A DNA stretch of 64,000 bases from positions 62,001 through 126,000 of the forward strand of contig NZ_JAUZQF010000018.1 of the NCBI RefSeq assembly GCF_030718205.1. The letters run 5' to 3'. Shown piece after piece: positions 48,501 through 56,696 of this stretch (positions within the stretch are counted from its first letter, which is position 1; the number at the start of each line of letters is the position of its first letter). This DNA is from Nonomuraea turcica (lineage in GTDB: Bacteria; Actinomycetota; Actinomycetes; Streptosporangiales; Streptosporangiaceae). The position numbers and the translations under genes are program-made. Below the pieces are notes generated by a model. That model was not told the DNA's origin. It worked only from the letters and a program-made list of their open reading frames with translations, and searched no databases.

Positions 48501-49106
48501 GTGCCGCAGAGTGACGAGCAAGCGGTCTTGGATCGGATCCGTCAGGGTCTCGTCTACACCGAGTCGGAGGCATCGTTCAAGGATTCTCAGCGACGTACCG
48601 ATCTCATCTTCGCGTACAACCACACACCACCCGGGGAAGCTGACAGGCGGAGGTCACTGCTCGTCGCGATCCTCGGGTCGGTCGGAGAGCGCGCCGTACT
48701 GCTCCCACCTTTCCACGCCGGATTTGGAAGCAACGTCCATATCGGTGATGACTTCTTCGGTAACGTCAATCTCACCTTCGTCGACGACGTGGACATCCGC
48801 ATCGGCGACGGTGTCATGATCGCGCCAAGCGTGACGCTCACGACAACGGGGCACCCGGTGCATCCCGCGCGCCGGGTCGACTTCGGCCGGTTCTCGGAAC
48901 CAATTGTGATCGAAGACAAGGTCTGGATCGGCAGCAACGCCGTCGTCCTGCCAGGCGTCCGTATCGGATACGGATCCGTCATCGGCGCGGGCAGCGTCGT
49001 CAGTCGCGATATCCCTCCTATGGTGGTCGCCATCGGGACGCCCTGCCGGGTGCTCCGGCCCATCACAGATGACGATCTGACAACCCGGGCTGGGGTCGTC
49101 GGCTAG
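48501..49106 (+). CDS. Hexapeptide-repeat sugar O-acetyltransferase (maltose/galactoside acetyltransferase-like)
   Basis: This 201-residue protein has an N-terminal Mac domain (VLDRIRQGLVYTESEASFKD) and a left-handed beta-helix of hexapeptide repeats: GSNVHIGDDFFGNVNLTFVDD, IVIEDKVWIGSNAVVLPGV and IGYGSVIGAGSVVSRDIP. The catalytic His is in TTTGHPVHPA. It acetylates sugars using acetyl-CoA. GTG at 48501 is chosen because GGGAG lies 8-9 nt upstream; an in-frame longer start at 48435 is less likely. The gene is visibly less G+C-rich than its neighbours and may be acquired. Confidence 0.88.
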   Translation: MPQSDEQAVLDRIRQGLVYTESEASFKDSQRRTDLIFAYNHTPPGEADRRRSLLVAILGSVGERAVLLPPFHAGFGSNVHIGDDFFGNVNLTFVDDVDIRIGDGVMIAPSVTLTTTGHPVHPARRVDFGRFSEPIVIEDKVWIGSNAVVLPGVRIGYGSVIGAGSVVSRDIPPMVVAIGTPCRVLRPITDDDLTTRAGVVG

Positions 49107-49207
49107 AGAGAGCCCGGGAACCGTGGGCATGCGGGGACCCGGCGTTCTGCGCCACCAAAGTCATCACCGGTGCTGACAACAACCGTGATCAACCCGGAAC
49201 AACAAGA

Positions 49208-49243
49208 AGCCCCAGACTCCGGCATGTGCCGTGAGCTGGGGCT
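49208..49243 (-). terminator. Terminator after the tRNA-Gly/Cys/Val cluster
   Basis: AGCCCCAG (49208-49215) and CTGGGGCT (49236-49243) form a perfect 8-bp stem. Read on the minus strand it is followed by TTCTTGTTGTT, a T-rich tail, and lies about 45 nt after the tRNA-Val gene. The plus strand also has TTT after the stem, so it may act in both directions. Confidence 0.75.
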
Positions 49244-49289
49244 TTATCTCCTTGAGGTCAGGTCGGACCTGATCTGCTTCGGAGCCTGG

Positions 49290-49361
49290 TGGACGATACT
49301 GGGATTGAACCAGTGACCTCTTCCGTGTCAGGGAAGCGCTCTCCCGCTGAGCTAATCGTCC
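49290..49361 (-). tRNA. tRNA-Val(GAC)
   Basis: The 72-nt minus-strand sequence folds as a cloverleaf: acceptor GGACGAT/ATCGTCC, D-loop TTAGCTCAGCGGGAGAGC, anticodon GAC in TTCCCTGACACGG, and T arm GGTTCAATCCC. Discriminator is A and a genomic CCA follows (49289-49287). It is the third of three tRNAs transcribed together. Confidence 0.97.
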
Positions 49362-49366
49362 TTGCG

Positions 49367-49437
49367 AGGTGGCGACGGGATTTGAACCCGTGTGGACGGC
49401 TTTGCAGGCCGCTGCCTCGCCTCTCGGCCACGCCACC
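49367..49437 (-). tRNA. tRNA-Cys(GCA)
   Basis: A 71-nt cloverleaf has acceptor GGTGGCG/CGCCACC, anticodon GCA in CCTGCAAAG, T arm GGGTTCAAATCCC and discriminator U, the Cys identity base. It lies 5 nt from tRNA-Val and 15 nt from tRNA-Gly in one transcription unit. Confidence 0.97.
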
Positions 49438-49452
49438 GAGCCGGAAGCTCCG

Positions 49453-49524
49453 AGCGGAAGACGGGATTCGAACCCGCGACCCTCACCTTGGCAAGGTGAT
49501 GCTCTACCACTGAGCCACTTCCGC
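49453..49524 (-). tRNA. tRNA-Gly(GCC)
   Basis: A 72-nt cloverleaf has acceptor GCGGAAG/CTTCCGC, D-loop TGGCTCAGTGGTAGAGC, anticodon GCC in CTTGCCAAG and T arm GGGTTCGAATCCC. It is the first gene of the Gly-Cys-Val unit, an arrangement common in actinomycetes. Confidence 0.97.
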
Positions 49525-49601
49525 CTCCGCCCCGCCCGGGGCGACGAGAGAACTCTAGCGAATCCTGGCCGAGTCCCCAAACTGGAATATGCCCGCGCAG
49601 G

Positions 49602-50327
49602 TCAGCTGTGGCCGCCGTTGACCGTGACCCGCTGCCCGGTGATGAACGCGCCACCGTCCGAGGCCAGGAACGACACCGCCGCCGCCACGTCTTCCGGCGT
49701 GCCCATCCGGCGCAGCGGCACCTCCTCCAGGTAGCCGCTCTGGTCGAGCCCTGCGTGCCGCTCCACGGGGATCCAGCCGGGCGCGACCACGTTGACCGTG
49801 ACGCCGTACGGGCCCAGCTCGCGTGCCCACGCCTCGGTCAGCGCGTGCTGGGCGCCCTTGGCCGCGATGTACGCCGACATGCCGGGCAGGTTGCGATCGA
49901 CGACGTCGGAGCCGATCTGGATGACCCGGCCGCCGCCGCGCTCCCGCATGCCGGGCAGCACCGCCTGCACCAGCAGGGTGGGGCTCTTGACGAAGAAGCG
50001 GAGCTGGTCGAGGTGGGCCTCCCAGGTGAGGTCCTCCATCGGGATCAGAGGCTGAGGCCCGGTGGCGTTGGCCACCAGCACATCCACAGGGCCGAGGCGC
50101 CCGGCGATCCGCTCGACCAGGCCCGCTACGCCGCTCTCGTCGGTGATATCGGCGAGGAAGCCCTCCGCGACGCCGCCGGCGGCGCGAATGGCGTCCACGA
50201 CCTGCTGGACGCCGTCGGCGTCCTTGCCGGCGTTGACGGCGACGGCCAGGCCGTCCGCGGCGAGCCTGCTCGCGATCACGGCGCCCAGGCCGCGGGAGGC
50301 ACCGGTGACAAGGGCTACTAAGGTCAT
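49602..50327 (-). CDS. Short-chain dehydrogenase/reductase (SDR, FabG-like)
   Basis: This 241-residue protein has the classical SDR motifs: TGASRGLG (residues 8-15), NAT near residue 87 and the catalytic SAYIAAK (Tyr-x3-Lys) near residue 150, with Ser in IQIGSD. It ends with the FabG-like ITGQRVTVNGGHS. The reaction is NADPH-linked ketone reduction; substrate unknown. Codon 3 is TTA. The stop is about 78 bp from the tRNA-Gly 5' end. Confidence 0.9.
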   Translation of the reverse strand: MTLVALVTGASRGLGAVIASRLAADGLAVAVNAGKDADGVQQVVDAIRAAGGVAEGFLADITDESGVAGLVERIAGRLGPVDVLVANATGPQPLIPMEDLTWEAHLDQLRFFVKSPTLLVQAVLPGMRERGGGRVIQIGSDVVDRNLPGMSAYIAAKGAQHALTEAWARELGPYGVTVNVVAPGWIPVERHAGLDQSGYLEEVPLRRMGTPEDVAAAVSFLASDGGAFITGQRVTVNGGHS

Positions 50328-50342
50328 GGAGGAGACCTTAGG

Positions 50343-51542
50343 TCAGCGGGCGGGCTGCAGATCCGCCGGGTGCGGCCCTTCGGTCTCCAGGCGATATTCC
50401 TGGCCGGAGACGGCGCGGTTGTCGTCGATGACCCGCTCCGACGGCGGCTGCTCCCCGCCCATGATGGCCTCCTGCATTCTCGAGAACCGCTCGTGGGCCT
50501 CCCGCACGTAGCCCGTCCCCAGCGTGGTCTGGTCGATCTGGGTGGCGATCAGGTCCCGGACGTAGGCCTTGTTCGGCTCGAACGTCACCGGCGGCGGCAG
50601 GGCCGGCGCCAGCACCTGGTCGGGCTCGCGGCCGTCGAACCGCTTGAACATCTCAGCCGCCAGCCGCAGGTGCTCCAGCTCCATGCTCAGATGCAGCTCC
50701 CAGATGTGCTTCACCTTCGGGTCGGACTCGGTCTCCATGAACGAGTAGTACAGGTAGCACTCGTTGTACTCGTGCGTGAGCAGCATCTCCCACCAGCTCT
50801 CGCCGGGGTCCACGAGCGACTCGTAGTGGGTGACGTGCTCTTCCTCGATGAGCGCGATCTCCTGATACAGCTGGCGGGCGATCGGCTCCATGTACATCGG
50901 GCCGACGTTCATGTAGAAGTTCATCGTCTGCTGCTCGGCCGCCATGATCGTCAGCGCGTGCAGGCGGGACAGCGGCTCGGTCGTGGCGCGGTCGTAGGGC
51001 TCCCTCACGTTGTCCACGGGGTCGCGGTGGTGCAGATAGGTAGGCCGTCCCGGCATCACCTCGGTGAGGTTGTCGACGATCTTTCCGGCCTTGCGGTGCT
51101 CGATCATCTCGTACAGGTTGGCGTACCGGTAGAGGTGGTCGAAGTCCTCCAGCACGCCGAACTGGTAGGCCTGGCGCAGGTACGCGTCAGGCTCCATACG
51201 CGCCACCCACGAGGTCAGGTCCACGGCGACCTGTTCGTAGGCGATGGTGGTCTCCAGCACCGAGGCGACGCCGGGCAGCAGCCAGTTGACCACCTTCTGC
51301 TGCTGCGCCTCGAGGTAGCGCACCCGGGCCAGCTGCCGCTTGGCCTCGAGGTCCGGGCAGTGGCGGGCCAGCTGGTGACTGAAGAGGATCCCCTCCGTCT
51401 CGATGCCGTTCATGGTGATGATCCGGCACCGGGTGTACGGGTCGGCGTGGTCGGGATCGATGGGCGTGACATGGAGCTCACGCCAGTCGCGCAGCTGCTC
51501 GTCCAGCGGGATGCCCCGCTCCTGCAACGGGTCGAAGGCCAT
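50343..51542 (-). CDS. Ferritin-like diiron-domain protein
   Basis: This 399-residue protein is rich in helices with Glu/His pairs: ALIEEEHVTHYESLVD and MELEHLRLAAEMF (EEEH and ELEH motifs), preceded by AEQQTMNFYMNV. These fit the metal-binding helices of a ferritin-like fold. It is probably an iron- or peroxide-handling or oxygenase-like enzyme, related to uncharacterised actinobacterial proteins. The ATG at 51542 has GGGCGGCGAC upstream. It diverges from a hemerythrin gene 102 nt away. Confidence 0.65.
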   Translation of the reverse strand: MAFDPLQERGIPLDEQLRDWRELHVTPIDPDHADPYTRCRIITMNGIETEGILFSHQLARHCPDLEAKRQLARVRYLEAQQQKVVNWLLPGVASVLETTIAYEQVAVDLTSWVARMEPDAYLRQAYQFGVLEDFDHLYRYANLYEMIEHRKAGKIVDNLTEVMPGRPTYLHHRDPVDNVREPYDRATTEPLSRLHALTIMAAEQQTMNFYMNVGPMYMEPIARQLYQEIALIEEEHVTHYESLVDPGESWWEMLLTHEYNECYLYYSFMETESDPKVKHIWELHLSMELEHLRLAAEMFKRFDGREPDQVLAPALPPPVTFEPNKAYVRDLIATQIDQTTLGTGYVREAHERFSRMQEAIMGGEQPPSERVIDDNRAVSGQEYRLETEGPHPADLQPAR

Positions 51543-51644
51543 GTCGCCGCCCGTACCCGGCGCATTCTCCGCGTTAAGTCCTCCAACGGCCCACGTTCGG
51601 TAAGGAAACGCGTGCCGTCCGCGGGCCCCGGGTAGGGCGCTGAC

Positions 51645-52196
51645 GTGGCTGAACATGATGTGATCGACCTGCTGACGGCCCAGCACGCGCAGATCAGGGA
51701 CCTGTTCGACGAGGTCGAGCAGGCGCCGCCGGACAAGGTGGAGGCGGCCTTCGGCCGGTTGACGCGGATGTTGTGCGTGCACGAGACCGCCGAGGAGGAG
51801 ATCGTCCACCCGTACGCGCGCAGGAAGCTCGACAACGGCCAGGGCGTGGTCGCCGACCGGCTGCACGAGGAGAACCGCGCCAAGCAACTCCTCCTCGACC
51901 TGCACAACGACGGCGTGGACCATCCCCGGTTCTGGGAGCGCCTTGCCGAGCTGCGCACCGCCGTCACGGCGCACGCGCGGGGCGAGGAGCGGTACGAGTT
52001 CGCGAAGCTGCGCGAGCGCACCTCCACGGCCGAGCGGCGGGCCATGGCGGCGGCGGTGCGGGCGGCCGAGAGCCTCGCCCCGGTGCGCCCGCACCCCGGT
52101 ACGGAGTCCGCCACCAAGAACCTGCTGCTGGGAACGCCCCTGGCGGTGATGGACCGGGCCCGCGAGCTGATCCGCAAGGCCCTCGGAAAGGGATGA
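51645..52196 (+). CDS. Hemerythrin-like (HHE) domain protein
   Basis: This 183-residue protein has HHE metal motifs: HAQIRDLFDEVE (His 14), CVHETAEEEIVHPY and LHEENRAKQLLLDLHND, then HARGEERYEFAKL. These give the diiron ligands of the hemerythrin fold, which binds O2, NO or iron. The C-terminal part has a TESATKNLLLGTPLAVMDRAR helix. Start is GTG at 51645. Its neighbour across the divergent gap is also a non-haem iron protein, suggesting joint oxidative or nitrosative-stress control. Confidence 0.9.
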   Translation: MAEHDVIDLLTAQHAQIRDLFDEVEQAPPDKVEAAFGRLTRMLCVHETAEEEIVHPYARRKLDNGQGVVADRLHEENRAKQLLLDLHNDGVDHPRFWERLAELRTAVTAHARGEERYEFAKLRERTSTAERRAMAAAVRAAESLAPVRPHPGTESATKNLLLGTPLAVMDRARELIRKALGKG

Positions 52197-52245
52197 CGGC
52201 ATCCTTCGACGTCGGGCGAAATATCGGCGTATTACCGTCGGGAGC

Positions 52246-52953
52246 ATGGAGCACATCGCCCGAGACGCCGACATCGCGCCCGTCGCCGCGCTCATCGCGG
52301 ATCCGACCCGGGCGGCCATCCTGACAGCCCTGCTCGACGGGAGGGCGCTGGCGGCCGGCGAGCTGGCCAGGGTGGCGGGCGTGAGCGCGGCCACCGCCAG
52401 CGCGCACCTGGCCCGGCTGCTCGACGGCCGGCTGGTTGACGTCGTGCGCCAGGGCCGCCACCGCTACTACCGGCTGGCCGGGCACGAGGTGGCCGAGGTG
52501 CTGGAGGTGCTGGCCAGGATCAGCGCCCGCCCGCCCGTGCGCTCCCTGCGCCAGTCCCGGCAGGCCAGGATGCTGGAGGAGGCCCGCACCTGCTACGACC
52601 ACCTCGCGGGCCGCGCCGGGGTGGGGCTGCTCGACGGGCTCAGGGAGGGCGGTTATTACGCGGCGCACGACCTGACCGGCGCGGGCGAGCGGCTGCTCGC
52701 CGGGCTCGGCGTGGACGTTGCGGGTGCGCGGGGCTCGCGCCGGAGGTTCGCGCCCGAGTGCCTGGACTGGACCGAGCGCAGGTCCCACCTGGGCGGGGCG
52801 CTGGGGGCGGCGGTCACCGAGGCGCTGTTCGACCGCGGCTGGTTCCGGCGCGGCAGCGTGCCCAGGGCGGTGATCGTCACCGATGAGGGCAGGGAGGGGT
52901 TGTCGGCATTGTTCCCAAGTAAGGAGCTAACATCGCATACGCCGGTTACCTAG
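52246..52953 (+). CDS. ArsR/SmtB-type transcriptional regulator
   Basis: This 235-residue protein has an N-terminal ArsR winged helix (residues 10-85, with ELARVAGVSAATASAHLARL and RQGRHRYYRL) and a C-terminal region of about 140 residues containing Cys and His that may bind ligand or metal. The ATG has TACCGT ending 7 nt upstream (52233-52238), so a leaderless transcript is likely. hutH follows after 19 nt, so it may control histidine use as well as itself. Confidence 0.85.
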   Translation: MEHIARDADIAPVAALIADPTRAAILTALLDGRALAAGELARVAGVSAATASAHLARLLDGRLVDVVRQGRHRYYRLAGHEVAEVLEVLARISARPPVRSLRQSRQARMLEEARTCYDHLAGRAGVGLLDGLREGGYYAAHDLTGAGERLLAGLGVDVAGARGSRRRFAPECLDWTERRSHLGGALGAAVTEALFDRGWFRRGSVPRAVIVTDEGREGLSALFPSKELTSHTPVT

Positions 52954-52972
52954 CAAGTGAGAGAGACCCACC

Positions 52973-54523
52973 ATGCGCGACAACGGAGTCGTGAACGTCG
53001 GCCCGGAGCCCCTGACTTTCCATGACGTGATCGAGGTGGCCCGGCACGGGGCCGCCGTCCGGCTCACCGACGACGCGGTGGCCGCCATGTCGGCCGCCCG
53101 CCAGCGGGTGGACGAGCTGGCCGAGAGCCCGGTGCCCGCGTATGGCATCTCGACCGGGTTCGGGGCGCTCGCCACCCGCCACATCGACCCGGCGCTGCGC
53201 ACCCAGCTCCAGCGCTCCCTCGTCCGCTCCCACGCGGCCGGCAGCGGCCCCGAGGTGGAGACCGAGGTCGTGCGCGCGCTCATGCTGCTGCGCCTGCGCA
53301 CGCTCGCCTCCGGCCACACCGGCATCAGGCCCACCACCGCCAAGACCCTGGCCGCGCTGCTCAGCGCCGGGATCACGCCGATCGTGCACGAGTACGGCAG
53401 CCTCGGCTGCTCGGGCGACCTGGCGCCGCTGGCGCACGTGGCGCTCACGTTGATGGGCGAGGGCGTCGTACGGGACAAAGCCGGAAATATGCTGCCTGCC
53501 GCCGAGGCGCTCAAGCAGGCCCACATCGAGCCCGTCGAGCTGGCCGCCAAGGAGGGCCTGGCGCTCATCAACGGCACGGACGGCATGCTCGGCATGCTCG
53601 TCCTCGCCATCGAGGACCTCATCAGGCTCGTCAGGACCGCCGACGTGAGCGCCGCGATGAGCGTGGAGGCGCTGCTGGGCACCGACCGGGTGTTCATGCC
53701 GGAGCTGCAGGCGCTGCGCCCGCACCCGGGGCAGGCGCGCGCCGCCGCCAACATGATGAAGATCCTCAAGGACTCCGGCGTCATGGCCAGCCACCGCGAC
53801 CCGGAGGCGTGCACCCGCGTCCAGGACGCCTACTCGCTGCGCTGCGCCCCCCAGGTCGCCGGGGCCGCCCGCGACACGATCGCGCACGCGGCGACCGTGG
53901 CGGGGTGGGAGCTGGCCAGCGCCGTCGACAACCCGGCCGTGCTGGCCGACGGCCGCGTGGAGTCCAACGGCAACTTCCACGGCGCGCCGGTCGCCTACGT
54001 GCTGGACTTCCTGGCCGTCGTGGCCGCCGACCTGGCCTCGATGTCGGAGCGCCGTACCGACCGATTCCTGGACGTGGCGCGCAACCACGGGCTGCCCGCG
54101 TTCCTGGCCCACGACCCGGGCGTGGACTCCGGGCACATGATCGCCCAGTACACCCAGGCCGCGATCGTCTCCGAACTGAAGCGGCTGGCGGTGCCCGCCA
54201 GCGTGGACTCCATCCCCAGCTCGGCCATGCAGGAGGACCACGTGTCCATGGGCTGGTCGGCCGCGCGCAAGCTGCGCAGGTCGATCGACGGCCTGACCCG
54301 GGTGCTGGCCGTGGAGGTCCTCACCGCCGCCCGCGCGCTCGACCTGCGGGCCCCGCTGGAGCCCGCGCCCGCCACGGCGGCCGTGGTCAAGGCGCTGCGC
54401 GAGACCGTGCCCGCCCCGGGGCCCGACCGCTTCCTGGCGCCGGAGATCGACTGCGCGGTGCGCCTGGTGGCCGACGGGGGAGTGGTGGCCGCCGCCGAGT
54501 CGGTCACCGGCCCTCTGGAGTGA
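52973..54523 (+). CDS. hutH: Histidine ammonia-lyase
   Basis: This 516-residue enzyme converts L-histidine to urocanate and ammonia, the first step of histidine catabolism. The MIO prosthetic-group site reads GSLGCSGDLAPLAH: the tripeptide is Cys-Ser-Gly, a variant of the usual Ala-Ser-Gly. Other landmarks are PAYGISTGFGALATRHI and SNGNFHGAPVAYVLD and SAMQEDHVSMGW. No hutU, hutI or other hut genes are adjacent. The preceding ArsR gene may regulate it. The 3' end overlaps the convergent fusion gene by 20 bp. Confidence 0.94.
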   Translation: MRDNGVVNVGPEPLTFHDVIEVARHGAAVRLTDDAVAAMSAARQRVDELAESPVPAYGISTGFGALATRHIDPALRTQLQRSLVRSHAAGSGPEVETEVVRALMLLRLRTLASGHTGIRPTTAKTLAALLSAGITPIVHEYGSLGCSGDLAPLAHVALTLMGEGVVRDKAGNMLPAAEALKQAHIEPVELAAKEGLALINGTDGMLGMLVLAIEDLIRLVRTADVSAAMSVEALLGTDRVFMPELQALRPHPGQARAAANMMKILKDSGVMASHRDPEACTRVQDAYSLRCAPQVAGAARDTIAHAATVAGWELASAVDNPAVLADGRVESNGNFHGAPVAYVLDFLAVVAADLASMSERRTDRFLDVARNHGLPAFLAHDPGVDSGHMIAQYTQAAIVSELKRLAVPASVDSIPSSAMQEDHVSMGWSAARKLRRSIDGLTRVLAVEVLTAARALDLRAPLEPAPATAAVVKALRETVPAPGPDRFLAPEIDCAVRLVADGGVVAAAESVTGPLE

Positions 54524-55688
54524 GCGCCACGATCAGGTCCACCTCCAGCAACAACCCCGGCATGAACAGCTTCGACACCTCCACGGTGGTGCTGGCCGGG
54601 GGAGTGCCGGTGATGTACCTGCGGCGCACCGCCCCGTACTCGGCCCGGGCGTCCATGTCCGTGAGGTAGGTCCTGATGAACGCGATGTCCTCGAACGTGG
54701 CGCCCTGATCGGCGAGGATGCGCGCGATGACCTCGAAGACGTGGTCGGTCTGGACCGCCATCGAGCCCTCGCCGACCACCTTCCCGCTCTCGTCGAAGGC
54801 CGCCACGCCGGAGACGTAGAGCGTGTCGCCGGTGCGGACGGCGTGCGAGTACATGCCGTTCGTCGCCGGGATCGCCGGCACGGTGACCGGCACGGCACGC
54901 GGGGCGCGCCCGCCTCCCACGTGCTCCACGATGGCGGTCAGGTCCCGGTCACCGAACCCGGCCGCCCTCGCCTCCTGCAGCCGCTTGCGCGCCGCCGTGG
55001 CCAGCGACCCGCCCTCCCAGGCCCCCAGCTCCAGGTCCTTGGCCGCGTGCGCCAGCGAGTAGCGGGTCTGCTCGGCCGGCACGCGCAGCCGCTCGGCCAG
55101 CACGCCCAGCGGGGTGCCCGACAACACCTCGATCAGCGCCTCGCGGTCCACGCCGTGCGCCTGGCCGTAGGCGTACGTCTCGGCCAGCAGCACCTGCGCG
55201 GGCACGATCGCGCTCATCGCGGCGATCTTCATGGCCGCGCCCGCCCCCAGCGGCCCCAGCTCCCGCACGGTCCCGAGCGCCGACAACACCTCCCGGCAGC
55301 CCGACAGGTCACCACCGGCGAGCACGGTCAGCGTGCCGTCGGCGGCGGGGCCGACGCTGCCTAGCACGGGCGCGTCCACCAGATTGATCGAGGAGGGCAG
55401 CACCGCCCGCAACGCGCGCACCGCCTCCGGGCCGATCGTGGACATCTCGACCACCGTCGCGCCGGGTCGCAGCCCCGGCAGCGCCGCCGCCAGCACCTCG
55501 CGTACCGCGGCCGGGTCGCTGAGCATGGTGATGACCAGGTCCGCGTCCTCCACGGCCGCCGCTGCGGAGACGCCGGTCCCGCGGTGCCACGTCGTTACCT
55601 TGTGCCCGGCCGCCAGGAGCCGCCGGGCCATCGGGACGCCCATGCGTCCCTGTCCGAGAAAAGCAATCTGTCCGAGAAAAGTCGCCAT
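54504..55688 (-). CDS. Fusion of a beta-hydroxyacid dehydrogenase and a RidA/YjgF-like domain
   Basis: This 394-residue protein has two domains. Residues 5-255 form a 3-hydroxyisobutyrate dehydrogenase-like Rossmann/helical protein with FLGQGRMGVPMARRLLAAGH and GAGAAMKIAAM (catalytic Lys; the usual following Asn is absent). Residues 265-394 form a RidA domain: TGDTLYVSGVAAFDESG and the end STTVEVSKLFMPGLLLEVD. The RidA Arg (PARxxVEV) is Ser here, so classical imine deamination is doubtful. Codons 4-7 and 10-13 encode FLGQ twice (18-bp period). It diverges from a LysR regulator, the probable controller. Confidence 0.85.
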   Translation of the reverse strand: MATFLGQIAFLGQGRMGVPMARRLLAAGHKVTTWHRGTGVSAAAAVEDADLVITMLSDPAAVREVLAAALPGLRPGATVVEMSTIGPEAVRALRAVLPSSINLVDAPVLGSVGPAADGTLTVLAGGDLSGCREVLSALGTVRELGPLGAGAAMKIAAMSAIVPAQVLLAETYAYGQAHGVDREALIEVLSGTPLGVLAERLRVPAEQTRYSLAHAAKDLELGAWEGGSLATAARKRLQEARAAGFGDRDLTAIVEHVGGGRAPRAVPVTVPAIPATNGMYSHAVRTGDTLYVSGVAAFDESGKVVGEGSMAVQTDHVFEVIARILADQGATFEDIAFIRTYLTDMDARAEYGAVRRRYITGTPPASTTVEVSKLFMPGLLLEVDLIVALTPEGR

Positions 55689-55745
55689 GCGGAAAGTACA
55701 CCCGGATGCGAGGCATTCCACCACCGACTAGATTGCATACCAGCC

Positions 55746-56696
55746 ATGTCTGATGAGAATGCCTTCGATACCGCGGCGCTCCGCCTCCTCGACGAGGTGG
55801 CGCGCAACGGGTCGTTCACCGCCGCCGCCGAGCTGCTCGGATACACCCAGTCGGCGGTCTCCCGCCGGGTCGCCGCGCTCGAACGCGCCGCCGGCGGGCC
55901 GCTCTTCGAGCGCCTGGCCCGCGGGGTACGCCTGACGCCCGCCGGCGCCGCCCTGCACCGCCACGCCGTCGCCGTGCTGGACCGCCTCGACCGAGCCGGC
56001 GAGGAGCTGGCCGCCCTCCACGGCGGGCGGGGCGGGACACTGCGCGTCGGCGCGTTCGCCACCGCCAACGTGGATCTCGTCCCCCAGACCTTGAAACGCT
56101 TCGCCGCGCGGCGTCCAGGCGTAGAGCTGCGCCTGGTCGAAGAGCTCACCGGCCGGCTGATGGAGCGGCTGCGCGCGGGGGCGCTCGACGTGGCCGTGAT
56201 CAGCGACTACCCGGCGGGGCTGCCCGCCGACGCGCCCCGTACCGTGTTGCTGCGCGAGGACCGGCTGTTCGTCGCGCTGCCCGCAGGGCACCGGCTGGCC
56301 GGCGACGCCGACGTGGACCTGCGTGACCTGGCGGATGAGACATGGATCGAGGCGGCTCCGCGCGGCCAGCCCACCCTGTTGGTCACCGCGTGCGCCGCCG
56401 CCGGGTTCACGCCGCGCAGCGGGCTGCGGGTGGCCGGATGGGCGGGCAAGTTCGGATGTCTCGCCGCCGGACTCGGGGTGACGCTCGTGCCGGAACTCGC
56501 CGCTCGGGCCGTGCCGCCCGATCTGGTGCTGCGGCCGCTGCGCGGAATGGCGCCGGTGCGGAAGGTGTACGCGGCCCTGCCAGACGAGCCACTGCCCGCG
56601 GCGCTGGAGCTCGTCGAATTGCTGGGACAATGGGGGGCGTGTACGACGGCTTTGCCTACCTCGGTCACACCCTCGCCACCGGTCTGCGGGACGTGA
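55746..56696 (+). CDS. LysR-family transcriptional regulator
   Basis: This 316-residue protein has an N-terminal HTH (NGSFTAAAELLGYTQSAVSR) followed by a linker helix and a LysR substrate-binding domain (residues 95-300). It diverges from the dehydrogenase-RidA fusion with a 57-nt gap and probably activates that gene in response to an amino- or hydroxy-acid intermediate. Its last 67 nt overlap the start of pabB; the C-terminal residues are variable, so the stop could be slightly misplaced by that overlap. Confidence 0.88.
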   Translation: MSDENAFDTAALRLLDEVARNGSFTAAAELLGYTQSAVSRRVAALERAAGGPLFERLARGVRLTPAGAALHRHAVAVLDRLDRAGEELAALHGGRGGTLRVGAFATANVDLVPQTLKRFAARRPGVELRLVEELTGRLMERLRAGALDVAVISDYPAGLPADAPRTVLLREDRLFVALPAGHRLAGDADVDLRDLADETWIEAAPRGQPTLLVTACAAAGFTPRSGLRVAGWAGKFGCLAAGLGVTLVPELAARAVPPDLVLRPLRGMAPVRKVYAALPDEPLPAALELVELLGQWGACTTALPTSVTPSPPVCGT

